Shown here in pieces: positions 30,040 through 40,247 of a stretch of DNA of 64,000 nt. Numbering within the stretch: position 1 is the stretch's first letter; each line of letters opens with the position of its first letter. Origin of the DNA: Picochlorum sp. 'celeri' (lineage: Eukaryota; Chlorophyta; Trebouxiophyceae); assembly GCA_010909725.1 (NCBI GenBank), contig JAACMV010000021.1:599497-663496 (forward strand), in the 5' to 3' direction. The notes under the pieces are model-generated. The model did no database searches, was not told the DNA's origin, and saw only the letters and a list, made by a program, of their open reading frames with translations. Position numbers and translations under genes: made by a program.

Positions 30040-31059
30040 ATGGCACCACGACTGAAGTCTGCGATTGACGTCTTATCACTGGCGTCAAAGATATCGCAAG
30101 GGAATCGGTGGGCCTTGAGCAAGGGGCTGACTCTGGCAGAGTCACAGAATAGAGAGCAACAGCAGTTGTTTGTCAAACTGATTGGCGAATTGGCAGGCAA
30201 GCAGACAATTTTAGAGAATGGATGTTTTAGAATTGGCGTGTCGGGTCCTCCTGGGGCTGGTAAAAGTACGCTACTGGACAGCCTTGGTCTGAAGATGATT
30301 GAAAAGGGCCACAAGGTGGCGGTGCTGTGTGTAGATCCATCATCACTCGCCTCTGGAGGTAGTATTCTGGGCGACAAGACTCGGATGAGCAAACTAAGCA
30401 GCAATGAAAATGCGTATATCAGACCTTCTGCTTCTGGAAAAACGTTAGGAGGAGTAAATAGGGCAATGCACAACTCTATATTGCTCTGCTCTGCAGCAGG
30501 GTTTGACCGTGTCATCATCGAGACAGTTGGTGTGGGTCAATCTGAGCTTTCTGTCATGAATATGGTTGATTGTATGGTGCTCATATTGCCCCCTGTTGGT
30601 GGGGATGAGTTACAGATGATAAAGAGAGGTATAACAGAGTTTGCTGATATTATTGCTGTGAACAAGGCAGATGGGAGCACCAAGACGGCTGCATTGAGAA
30701 TGGCGAGTTCAGTGTCCAGCACGCTGCATTTACTTTCTCGATCTAGGTCTGTGGAATGGTCTCCAAGAGTTCTGGTATGCAGTGGGCGTACGTCAGATGG
30801 GGTGGAGGAACTTGAGCAAACGTTGGATGAATACTTGGCAGCCATCTCCAAACAGGATGGTATCCACAATGAACGAGTCCGCCATCTATCCAATCTGCTA
30901 TTAGAAACAGCAGATGGGAATCTCATTGATTCGTTTCATTCAGATCCCATGGTCCAGAATCAGATCAAGAATACGTATCTACCAAGGTTACTATCTGGGA
31001 CACAGAGTGTCTCTGAAGCAGCAATAGAACTGATAGAGGCATATAAAAAGCATAGATGA
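30040..31059 (+). CDS. MeaB/ArgK/MMAA-family GTPase (methylmalonyl-CoA mutase chaperone)
   Basis: G protein that protects and reloads B12-dependent methylmalonyl-CoA mutase. 339 aa from the first in-frame ATG at 30040. Motifs: P-loop GVSGPPGAGKSTLLDSLG, the family VAVLCVDPSS and SILGDKTRM, NAYIRPSASGKTLGGV, switch/base-recognition ETVGVGQSE and NKAD. The C-terminus has the MeaB dimer region (DPMVQNQIKN ... LSGTQSVSEAAIELI). No clear mitochondrial presequence precedes it, so an upstream exon may be missing. Its presence implies a cobalamin-dependent mutase elsewhere in the genome (inference). Confidence 0.9.
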   Translation: MAPRLKSAIDVLSLASKISQGNRWALSKGLTLAESQNREQQQLFVKLIGELAGKQTILENGCFRIGVSGPPGAGKSTLLDSLGLKMIEKGHKVAVLCVDPSSLASGGSILGDKTRMSKLSSNENAYIRPSASGKTLGGVNRAMHNSILLCSAAGFDRVIIETVGVGQSELSVMNMVDCMVLILPPVGGDELQMIKRGITEFADIIAVNKADGSTKTAALRMASSVSSTLHLLSRSRSVEWSPRVLVCSGRTSDGVEELEQTLDEYLAAISKQDGIHNERVRHLSNLLLETADGNLIDSFHSDPMVQNQIKNTYLPRLLSGTQSVSEAAIELIEAYKKHR

Positions 31060-31245
31060 CAGTAATTGACGTGTCCTACAGCTTATCTATGTGGAATGTG
31101 CTGTCGGACGACACCATCGTCATCATAATAAATTAGTGCAAGACACAATCCCCGCATACAATGAGGCGCCTCAGGTGCAGGGTATTCTAGAGACTCGGCA
31201 CATTGTCCCAGTCATTGAATTAAATATTATACTATTATTGAAACA

Positions 31246-33367
31246 ATGGTGTTATTTGCTCAACAGGTATGAATATCAATCGGAAGATTCAGAATCACCG
31301 CCTCTTCGATACTGACTCTGCCGTCTTGACATTTCCTTGTGCAGACTCTTAGCGGTGCTGCCCGCCCATCCTTTCTCAATGGACTGACAATGAGATCAAA
31401 GAACAGATGTTCTGGTTCTCGGAATTCAAGGAGATCCATGGTACGTTGTGTGGGGGGTCGGGTGCATGTCAGTGTTTCTAGAACTCGTGCTGTCGTAGGC
31501 TTTGGTATTTTTGGCCCGGATCTGGCTGCTTCGTATCCGAAAGGTAGCACATTGTCAATAATTTGAGTTTAACACGATAATTATTGCAATTGCAGGTGAT
31601 TCGCGCCGACGCAAAAGACATCTACTTCGATAATGACTCTCGCCGGAAAATGCAGCAGGGAATCAACAAGATTGCCGACGCTGTGGCTGTGACTCTGGGA
31701 CCAAGAGGTATGTGAAAGTTATTTTGGGAATAATTATAGCATATATTACGACATGGAATGAACAATGCGGGTCTTGTCTGTGGTTGTCCTGTGGCGTCTG
31801 AGTAGTAGTGGTCGACTGTGCAGGAAGGAATGTGGTCTTGGAGCAAGATTACGGTGTTCCACAGGTGATCAATGATGGAGTTTCTATTGCAAGAGCCATC
31901 GAGTTGGAAGATCCAGTTGAGAATGCGGGAGCACAGCTCATCAAGGAGGTTGCGGGAAGGACGAATGATGCAGCTGGAGATGGAACCACAACTGCAACTG
32001 TGTTGGCCAGAGAGATGATTCACTATGGTCTCCAGGCAGTGACTTCTGGTGCAAATCCAATTTCTATTAAGAAAGGAATTGATAAGACGACCAGCTTTTT
32101 GATGACCAAGCTTTTGGAGAACTCCTGCCCAGTCAAGGGATCTGAGGATATCAAGAGCGTGGCAGCAATCTCTGCAGGAAACGATGATGAGATTGGAGCA
32201 ATGATTGCTGATGCACTTGATAAAGTTGGTGCGGATGGTGTGTTGGCCATCGAATCCAGCCAGGGTCTGGACACTGTTGTCGAAGTCCAGGAGGGAATGG
32301 AGATTGACAGAGGATACATCAGTCCACAATTTGTGACCAACAACGAGCGTCTCTTGACAGAGTTTGAGAACTGCCTGGTCCTTATCACAGATCAGAAGAT
32401 TGAGCAAGTGAAGGACTTGGTGCCAGTGTTGGAGCAAGTGACCAGGGCAAACAAGCCTTTGCTCATCATTGCAGAGGATGTGACAGGAGAGGCCCTTGCC
32501 ACATTGGTGGTGAACAAGCTCAGAGGTATCGTCTCTGTCTGCGCCATCAAAGCCCCTGGATTCGGAGAGCGCCGTAAGTCCCTCCTTCAGGATATTGCTA
32601 TTGTCACTGGAGCAGAGTTTGTAGCCAAGGATCTTGGAATGAAGGTGGAAGAGACAACTTTGGATATGCTCGGAACTGCCAGAAAAGCGACAGTTGCTAA
32701 CACCACATGCACATTGATTGCCGATGCAGCAAACAAGGACGAGATTTCTGCCCGTATCAAGCAAATCAAGAAGGAGTTGGCAGAGACTGATAGCGTGTAT
32801 GACACCGAGAAGCTCTCAGAGCGTATCGCCAAACTTGCAGGAGGTGTCGCCGTCATCAAGGTCGGAGCAGCAACAGAGACCGAGCTTGAAGACCGTAAGC
32901 TGCGCATCGAGGATGCAAAGAATGCTACCTTTGCAGCAGTTGAAGAAGGTATTGTTCCAGGAGGAGGGGCTGCCTTGCTTCACTTGTCCGAGTTTGTTCC
33001 AGAGTTCAAGGAGACTCTTACAGACCCAGAGGAGCGACTGGGTGCAGATATTGTGATGAAATCACTTAGAGCCCCTTGCAGAATGATTGCCGAGAACTCT
33101 GGTGTCGAGGGAGAGGTGATTGTTCAGAAGGTGTTGGGACAGCCATTCAATGTGGGATACAATGCCATGTATGACAGAGTAGAAAACCTTATAGATTGTG
33201 GAGTCTTGGATCCAACCAAGGTAACTCGCTCTGGCTTGAGCAATGCCGCATCTATTGCTGGTATTATGCTTACCACACAGGCAGTAATGACTGAGAAGCC
33301 AGGAAAGAAGGAACCAATGCCAGGAGGCATGAGTGCCGGAGGTATGCCCCAGGGACTCACCATGTAG
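31246..33367 (+). CDS. CPN60A: Chloroplast chaperonin Cpn60 alpha
   Basis: GroEL-type subunit of the stromal chaperonin needed for Rubisco assembly. Exons 31246-31266, 31345-31440, 31596-31707 and 31824-33367 give 590 aa. The tiny first exon (7 codons) and exon 2 encode the transit peptide; the mature part starts near [20 protein letters not shown]. Typical features: TLGPRGRNVVL, the ATP-site [34 protein letters not shown] and the GGM-rich tail ([12 protein letters not shown]). The sequence follows plant alpha rather than beta subunits ([40 protein letters not shown]). TGTAA at 33407-33411 follows. Confidence 0.96.
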
Positions 33368-33406
33368 GCGAAAACATGACATGCTCTTTTCCTATTTAGA
33401 TCAACG

Positions 33407-33411
33407 TGTAA
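33407..33411 (+). terminator. Poly(A) signal TGTAA for CPN60A
   Basis: TGTAA 40 nt past the stop, in the 61-bp gap before the convergent DSN1-like gene. Confidence 0.55.
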
Positions 33412-33428
33412 TTTCTATTATTAAAGTC

Positions 33429-34381
33429 TTACTCAGGTCGGATGATTGCTTTGATAAGTCTGGCAGGAGAATTGATATGAGGATGTGCTTTTGCCCTATC
33501 CGCATGCAATTTCTTCTGTGCATCTTTTGCCTTCTCGTTTGCTTTTTCTATCAAATCTTCTATATTGCCCACAATCATCGAAACTCCTTCCACTTGCATG
33601 CTTACTTGCTGCTGCATGGACGCCTTCAGTTCTTGCAAGCCTTTAATCTCCTCATCAGCCAGATCTGTGCGAGGAGCCGCAGACCCTGTCCCAGCATTCT
33701 CTGTCTTGGGAAGATTGGCGTCTAAATCAATCGAATCTAACTTTTGCAACAACTCGGACCATTCTTTTTCTTCCTTTTCTAATATATCCAGTCGTCGTTG
33801 TAAACCCAATTTTCGAGACTCGATATCAATCTTCAGATCATCCGAGAATCCATCACCTGGGCCTGGAGCCATTTGAATTGTCTCATTATCAATAGCAGAT
33901 GCTATCCCTTCCATAAAATCTCCAAAAACCTTCTCTAGAGCTTTTTGAACCTCTTCATTGCCAGTCTTCTTCACTGTATCAATCTCAGCAGCACATATAC
34001 TGCTACAAACAGCCAACAACCTGCTTGATGCTGGACCGGACTCGGGAAAGTCGTGCAGTGCCTTTGTCAACCGACTGTAGAGCTCTGCAGATATCTCATA
34101 CTCCTCTACATTTGGTGTCCGTTGCACTGGTGCAGGGCGTACGCTGGCGTCCTTGGGAGTGTCGCACACGACTGGAGGTGGTTGCGTGCCAGTTCCGACA
34201 ACCTTGTCCGATTTCCTCCTCTTAATGGCAAATCCATTCACCTCAATAATTTCATAATCTAGAAGACGCAAGAAAAGGACTGTGAGGCAACCACGTACAC
34301 AGAACAAGACGTTTTTACAATTCACAACGCACTTTTTGTAACCTTTTTCACATTAACTTCACCACGCATTTTATCTGTCAT
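33429..34381 (-). CDS. DSN1-like kinetochore protein (tentative)
   Basis: Predicted 292 aa from exons 34381-34333 and 34258-33429 (74-nt intron, donor GTGCGT). The N-terminal part has NGFAIKRRKSDK, like the RRKS Aurora-type site of DSN1. A helical domain follows (LYSRLTKALHDFPESGPASS). Residues ~170-290 form a coiled coil beginning ILEKEEKEWSELLQKLD and ending in INSPARLIKAI. Animal DSN1 has the same order: an RRKS motif, a W-containing helix, a coiled coil and a terminal SPARKLLK. DSN1 is part of the MIS12 complex joining the NDC80 complex to centromeres. The match rests on motif order seen by eye. Confidence 0.5.
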
Positions 34382-34527
34382 GTACAAATATAATATTATT
34401 TATATAAATCTGGAGGACTTGGATAGGGAATACGAGTTCTCTAAACCGTTTCCATGGAAATCGTTGACAAGGTCGTTGCAGTTTTATCACACCTGAGCTC
34501 AAATTACACGTTCACAAATAATTCTAT

Positions 34528-35798
34528 TTACTCCATTTGTCGCAATGCTTGTAGTAAAATATCAGTCTGTGCTGGGAGTCCGACAGAAATTCTAACATAG
34601 TCATCCAACTCTTTGGTGCTATAGTGACGAATCATCACACCATGCTTTTCAGCAAGGTCTTTCTTGAGCTCCAGGGCTGATCTATTCAACACTTTGCACA
34701 GAATGAAGTTGGAGTGAGAAGGATATGGTTCTAGAAACGAGATTTCTTTCAATTCCTTAAAAAGTCTCTCCCGTTCTTGGACCAATGCATTTCTGACTGT
34801 AGTCATGTACTCCAAATTGGATAAGGCCGCCACTGCCGCCACCTCTGCTGCTACTGATACATTATAAGGTTGCTTGGCTCTCCATAAATACTCAATCATA
34901 TCCGATGGGAAGGCTCCATATCCTACTCTGAGCCCAGCAAGGGCAGCGCATTTGCTGAATGTACGCAACACCACAAGATTGCTATGCGTTTGCACCCAAT
35001 TCATTCTCGACGGATCCTCAGAGAATTCGATATATGCTTCGTCGAGGACGACAAGGACAGGCAGCTGGAGAATATCCAGCAATTCTTCCTCTGTGATCAG
35101 ACTTCCATCTGGGTTGTTTGGGGATGTCAGGAAAATGATCTTTGGCTTGTGCTCAGCGACAGCGCGTTTCACACCTTCTACATCAATTCTAAATCCATCT
35201 ACTCGAGGAATTGTAACCACATCTGCTGCGTTTACTGCCGCATCAAATTTATACATGGTGAATGTCGGTGGACAGTCCACAATTTTGTCTCCAGGCTCCA
35301 ACACACATCTCATCAACAAATCAATCAGTTCGTCAGCACCACAGCCAACCTGCATTAATGGAAAGGGTACATGAGTGGATTGATCTCACCGACTACTATT
35401 CAATCCATACATACCAGGAGATTCTCTGCTGGAACACCAGTCCAGTCACTGAGAGCCTTTCGAAGTGTTCTTGACTCAGGATCAGGATATATATTTGGGA
35501 ATTTCATGGATCCGAGAGCATCAAGAACTTCAGGAGGGGGCCCATATGGGTTCTCATTCGCATCTAGCTTCACAATGTCTTCTGGTCGTCTCCCCAGTTT
35601 TGCAGAGATGATTTCGAACGGTTCAATGGGAGTGTATGCAGAGAGCTGCTTCAAATGTTCCCTGATCCATGTTGACCCAGAATTCAGATCAATCTTGTTA
35701 TCTTGCATCTGCGCTCTGTTACTCGTATTTCTTTTTCTCTGAGGTCGACATGTGCAGAATGCGCCGTTACCACGAAACTGAACAAAACGTCCTTGCAT
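34528..35798 (-). CDS. Histidinol-phosphate aminotransferase
   Basis: PLP enzyme of histidine biosynthesis converting imidazole-acetol phosphate to histidinol phosphate, plastidic in plants. Exons 35798-35415 and 35349-34528 (65-nt intron); 401 aa. The N-terminal ~30 residues (MQGRFVQFRGNGAF...) are basic, as in a transit peptide. Class I/II aminotransferase marks: LDANENPYGPP, VGCGADELIDLLMRC, FLTSPNNPDGS, LDEAYIEF and the PLP lysine in RTFSKCAALAGLRVGY. An upstream Met at 35855 would overlap the MAU2 coding end, so I use 35798. Only 11 bp separates it from the MAU2 stop upstream on the same strand. Confidence 0.93.
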
Positions 35799-35809
35799 TG
35801 TCTCTACTA

Positions 35810-37801
35810 TTACAGTGGATTTATATTTTTCATGAAATTTGCAAGGGAAATGCATTCTTTATGATCTTTGGTATCGTAGGCGACTTGAAGTCTGGTAATG
35901 AGTTCTCCTGATTTCTTGTCCAAATACTGCCTGCAAGAGGCAAGTTTGGATTCATCCTTCATGTCTTGGTATAATCTCTCCATTCCTTTCAGGGTTGTTA
36001 CGAGCGACATAAGATCCTTGACGGATTTTAATAAAGTCGCCGAGGATTCAAACATTTGCAGTGCTCCAGGATGATCATTGCGTTCTTGCTGCACTGGTGC
36101 CAAGCAGTTGAGGACCTGACCGACGAACTGTCCACTTCCTACCATTCCATGAGCTTGTTTCAAGGATTTTGTTAATAAGAGACGGGCTCCCGTAGAATCG
36201 CCTTGGCGATATAGAATTAGGCCATTGATCATTTGAGCAATTGATCTCTCATGGCTTGGAAGTGAATTCAGCCTAGAAGGAGAATCTAATTCATGATCCT
36301 TCATTCGCATCGATGCGGTAGGCAGTCCATTGCTTTCATGGAGGTCAGTCAAGGCAGCACAGAGGACAGCCATGGTGCGCAAAGGTTTGGGTCCACTCTG
36401 GATAACGCTTTCAAATAGGGACAAGGCTGTCTCATACTCCTTTGTACTGTGAAAGTATTGCCCCAGTAAGAGAGAAAATGACCCCACATGCTGATGAAGC
36501 GATTCTGAGTGCTGTTTGAAAAGCGCTCCAGCCTGTAGACATGCTTTGGCAGCGGCCTGAAAATCACATATGACCAGAGATGCCAAACACCTGTATTCGT
36601 ATGCTAATAATTGTAACTGAATCACAGGCTTTTGGATGGTTTGCTGATGAATTCCATACGAATTGTCCCTATTTGTGAGGCCTACTTCGTCTGCTAAACT
36701 TGTGAGGTTCTCCTCAATCTGACCGAGATGCACTGCAGCATCGCCACTGCGACCTGAGATTCGCAAGAGAGAAGCTTGCAACATCTCACCCAAAACACTC
36801 GCACAGGAATTATCTAACGGAGGCTGCAAATCACAGATTCCTAATCCATCGAAATGAGAGCATTCCTCTTTCATCTTGTCAATTTTCTCCATCGACTTGA
36901 AAAATTGCTCGAATGCTGGATATGATCCCCCAGATGCAAGTTGTCCAGCTCGACCACTTAACTGCGCGTTCAGCGCATATAAAAGGTAGTAATGCGCTCG
37001 CAGACTTTCTAAAGCAATCTTCATGGGGGATGTGTTCTTTTTGAATGCATTACCTAGTTCAGTTGCAGTCTCTGTCAGTCTCTTATCAGCTGCATCAGGA
37101 TCACCCTGCTTCATGCTAATCACTGCATGGCTCAAAGACAGTACAGTTTTTTCCTCATAGCTGAGAAAATTTCGGAGCGAATCTAACTTTTCCAAAGCAT
37201 TCAAAGATGCTTTTGATGCATCTTCGTTATCCCCATCTTCATAGGAACCCTTGTCAATCTCTCGTGCATGGGCCTTGAGAATTTGAAACCACATGTGAGC
37301 TCTCCATCTCTTAAGAATCCTCGAGCTATTCTTGTCCAATCTGCTCGTATCTTCCTTTTCAGTCAATTCCACCGCACGACTGAATATATCAATCGCTTCT
37401 TCCACGTTGCCTTCGATTAAATGGCATTGAGCTAGCAGACTGAACACCTGAAGTTTCAGAGTGGTGTTACCCCCGAGTGTTACGAATCTCTCTCTCCTGC
37501 ATAGTTACATTATTTCCACACATGATTGCAATTAAAGTTTTATACATTCGTAACGCGATTGCCGTACCGCCTGAAGAAGCCTATCTCTCGCAAACTCCAG
37601 GTTATCAAAATGGTCTAGGACCAAACTCGCAAGGTTGACGCAAGCGGTCGCTCTATCCACGGGAATAACGTCTAATGCATCCCGTATAGCTTCTAAACAT
37701 TTAACAGCTTCTTCAAAGGCTCTCTGCTCCACGAACTGTTCCGCTAGGGTGAATAGTATTTCAATTTTACGTTGCCTTTCTTTTGTCGGGGGATAGCTCA
37801 T
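35810..37801 (-). CDS. MAU2: Cohesin loader subunit MAU2/SCC4
   Basis: TPR protein that with SCC2 loads cohesin onto chromatin. Exon 1 starts at 37801 (MSYPPTKERQRKIE) with LFTLAEQFVEQRAFEEAVKCLEAI, close to plant SCC4. Exon 2 ends at 35810 and continues LKLQVFSLLAQCHLIEGNVE. More than 600 aa of helical repeats follow (HVGSFSLLLGQYFHSTKEYE and similar), with a terminal FMKNINPL. The junction is unclear: the strong acceptor (exon 2 from 37496) needs a phase-2 donor, yet the visible donors (GTACGG, GTTACG, GTATAA near 37546-37565) are other phases. An alternative acceptor within the GAGAGAG run is possible. Confidence 0.8.
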
Positions 37802-37868
37802 TCTACATTTGTTTCTGATCTCCCCCGTTTAAATGTCTTGGAAAATTTAAAATCAAAAATAATATGTA

Positions 37869-39362
37869 TCAGTAGTTCGGCCTTCTTCTGACAACCTGAC
37901 TTGCACAGTGCACGGCTCCATACATGGAGGTGATTGGAGAAAAGTCAATGCACTGCACATCTCCAGTAAAATGAGGAGAGCGAACAATCTTTCTGGCCAT
38001 CTCAGGATGCACTGAAATTATTCTCTGATTCCCAAGGTTCAGGATGTTGCAGGCGTACTCGAGCTGATGCTGTGGTTCAACAGGGATGATGTTGAAGGAG
38101 TTGTCCAGGAGATACTGGCTGAACTCGACATTCTCTCTAGCAAGTTTGTATTCTCCTGGGGCAACATATACATATTCATCCACCAGTCGACGGGTTGGAG
38201 AGGATTCTCCCATCATCTCTTCAAGCATGATGCATGTGTTGGTGGACAAGAGGCCAAATACACAGTCCAGATGCATGCGATCCTGGTGCTGCTCAAATTC
38301 ATCCTTAACAATTGCCACTCTCTTGTACCCGAGCCAGTCTTTCTTCATAAGCTGGTGACACGCTTCAATATTTGATCTGAGGCCGATGCCAATGAAAGCT
38401 AAATTCTTGGTGCATGGGACAAAATCACCACCTTCTAGAAAACCTGGGTCATCAATGTATCCCAGAACATCCAGTCCCAATTTCTGGAAGCAAAATGCCA
38501 TGAGTGAAACTTCTAAATTTCTCTGAGGAGATCGAAGGCGTCCCATGACGATACCTCTTGCCGTGGTGATCTGTTGGTCTCGTGTGTATACCAAGTTTGA
38601 GAGCGGTTTGAAAGAGTAGGTTGCTGTGAGACCAGTATCTCTGTACGACGGTGCCAGGTGCACAGTTGGATTAATGAGAATGGTGTCAATCAACTGCGGC
38701 ACAGACATATGCTCCAGTACCTTCAGCTTGTAATCATCGCTCAGGTAATACCGATCTTCGGCCTCCAGATCCTCCTCAGTGTGCCCTTCTGTCATTGCAT
38801 ATGTCAAAGCTTGTGTGGCAAAATTCTCCAACTCGACTCGCGCTCCCACGTGTTCCTCTGTTCCATACGCTAAGATCTCTCTCACTGTCAGCACTCGAAC
38901 ATTGTTATCCCTCATGATTTTCCTGAATTCGGCATGCGCAGTTTTTGCTGCCTCCAAATTGACTGGCTTTTCATAGAGAGAGGCCCTCGGGTGAAGGCCC
39001 CCCATTTGCAATGAGGTGCCCTCAGGCTCGCATACAATCACAATCTCAGCTATATCATTCTCTCCGTCCTGAACCGCCTTGATCTTTGCGCCTTTCGCGT
39101 CAAGGGCGAGTAGGCTCTTTGCCCTTGCAGGCCTGCCCTCCTTATACTGTTCATCATCGTAGTCCCCCAAGGATGATTGCGAATTCGTAAACTTGCCCGA
39201 TACATGGCAATTCAAAACAGGGGCAACCGCACAAAGATCCTTAAAGCTCTCGCTTAGGGGCATTCCCATATCATGCTGATGGGCACTCGTCCTAACCGCA
39301 GTGGTCTCCTGGAAGCCCAAATCAGCGTTAGATCGACGGTTCTTTGGAGGAATAGGTATCAT
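37869..39362 (-). CDS. Arginine deiminase
   Basis: Hydrolyses L-arginine to citrulline and ammonium, a nitrogen-releasing route present in several green algae but not land plants. 497 aa in one exon. Catalytic landmarks of the ADI fold: LVYTRDQQITTARGIVMGRL, FLEGGDFV, the HLDCVF histidine and the nucleophilic Cys near residue 486 in SMYGAVHCASQVVRR. The length is about 90 residues greater than bacterial ADIs, mostly as an N-terminal extension (MIPIPPKNRRSNADLGFQET...), which is not clearly a targeting signal. It lies 67 bp upstream of MAU2 on the same strand. Confidence 0.93.
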   Translation of the reverse strand: MIPIPPKNRRSNADLGFQETTAVRTSAHQHDMGMPLSESFKDLCAVAPVLNCHVSGKFTNSQSSLGDYDDEQYKEGRPARAKSLLALDAKGAKIKAVQDGENDIAEIVIVCEPEGTSLQMGGLHPRASLYEKPVNLEAAKTAHAEFRKIMRDNNVRVLTVREILAYGTEEHVGARVELENFATQALTYAMTEGHTEEDLEAEDRYYLSDDYKLKVLEHMSVPQLIDTILINPTVHLAPSYRDTGLTATYSFKPLSNLVYTRDQQITTARGIVMGRLRSPQRNLEVSLMAFCFQKLGLDVLGYIDDPGFLEGGDFVPCTKNLAFIGIGLRSNIEACHQLMKKDWLGYKRVAIVKDEFEQHQDRMHLDCVFGLLSTNTCIMLEEMMGESSPTRRLVDEYVYVAPGEYKLARENVEFSQYLLDNSFNIIPVEPQHQLEYACNILNLGNQRIISVHPEMARKIVRSPHFTGDVQCIDFSPITSMYGAVHCASQVVRRRPNY

Positions 39363-39604
39363 ATTTATATTCCGTGTTGATTTTGTGATAATGTGCGATG
39401 CACCTTAGCCCTAGTGTGACAAAAGGCGACTGCAGAGGACGCGGCATCTGTAATGCCGTCGATACCTCTCCAGTAGCCCAAGGAGTGTCGTGGATCCCTT
39501 CCATGTACGGAGCCTGACGTTCTCCTTGGTATCATCGGATGCGTTTCTTGTATCTCATCCCGAGGAAACGTGTGATTTTGGGAAAAAAATTTTGTCGACT
39601 GTTG

Positions 39605-39712
39605 GGGCCGAATCGAGAATCGAACTCGAGACCTCTTGCACGTTTGAGTTGCCGGCTCGTCACCAGCAATGCCAAACCCAAAGCAAGCATCATACCACTA
39701 GACCATACGGCC
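39605..39712 (-). tRNA. tRNA-Pro (UGG) with 36-nt intron
   Basis: Read on the minus strand it folds as a 72-nt cloverleaf. The acceptor GGCCGTA pairs with TTCGGCC (one U-U mismatch at 6:67), discriminator C. The D arm matches plant tRNA-Pro (GGTCTAGTGGTATGA). The anticodon stem CTTGC/GCAAG has loop TTTGGG-T (anticodon TGG at 39680-39678), and the T arm is TCGAG-TTCGATT-CTCGA. An intron at the canonical 37/38 position spans 39676-39641. CCA is not encoded. Land-plant tRNA-Pro genes normally lack introns, but algal tRNAs often have them. Confidence 0.92.
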
Positions 39713-40247
39713 AGATCGATGCAAGAAGGATTTATTGCTACTATAGGAACTTGTAATTTTCTCCAGCGGCCCTCTGGTCATGCCAATATTTGGCAATTGA
39801 CAGCCAAAAATAAATATCAAAATGAAATAAATACATTTGGGCCTCAGAAGCCGGGACAGAGGCGGTCATCACCATGGGCGTAAAGGTTGCTTCTTCCACC
39901 ACCTATGCTGTCGCGTCCGCAACGTCCAAGCACAAAGAAACCAGTATGAAGGGTCATTATATGTACATATATCATGTTTAGCGATTTGGGCTTGATAAAA
40001 ATGTTTGCCATGTCGAGTATGGATTGTTTGACGCGGTGATCGGAAACTGGGATTGATGACAGCAGGACCCCTGCATCGCGCCATGGTATTCCCAATGGCC
40101 CTTCAGAGCTCTCCTCCGATGGGATCAAACTCTTGTTTGGGGAGAACTTGCTGGAGATTACAAGTTTTTTTTAGTCAAAGTTTGTCTGTGGGTTTCCGAC
40201 CCGGTGTAGTTAGAAATGGTTCTTATTTTATCTGTAGAACAATACTC
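39713..40247. other. Intergenic region upstream of XPA_C-like gene
   Basis: Includes the tRNA 5' flank. From 40056 the downstream frame is already open (64 codons, Ser/Arg-rich), so part of this stretch may be a presequence. It also holds a good acceptor-like tract (t8-ag at ~40165-40174). No other gene was recognised. Confidence 0.45.

Noticed and set aside
39490..39756. Plus-strand frame of 88 codons
   Set aside because: It runs antisense over the tRNA-Pro gene and has no protein features.
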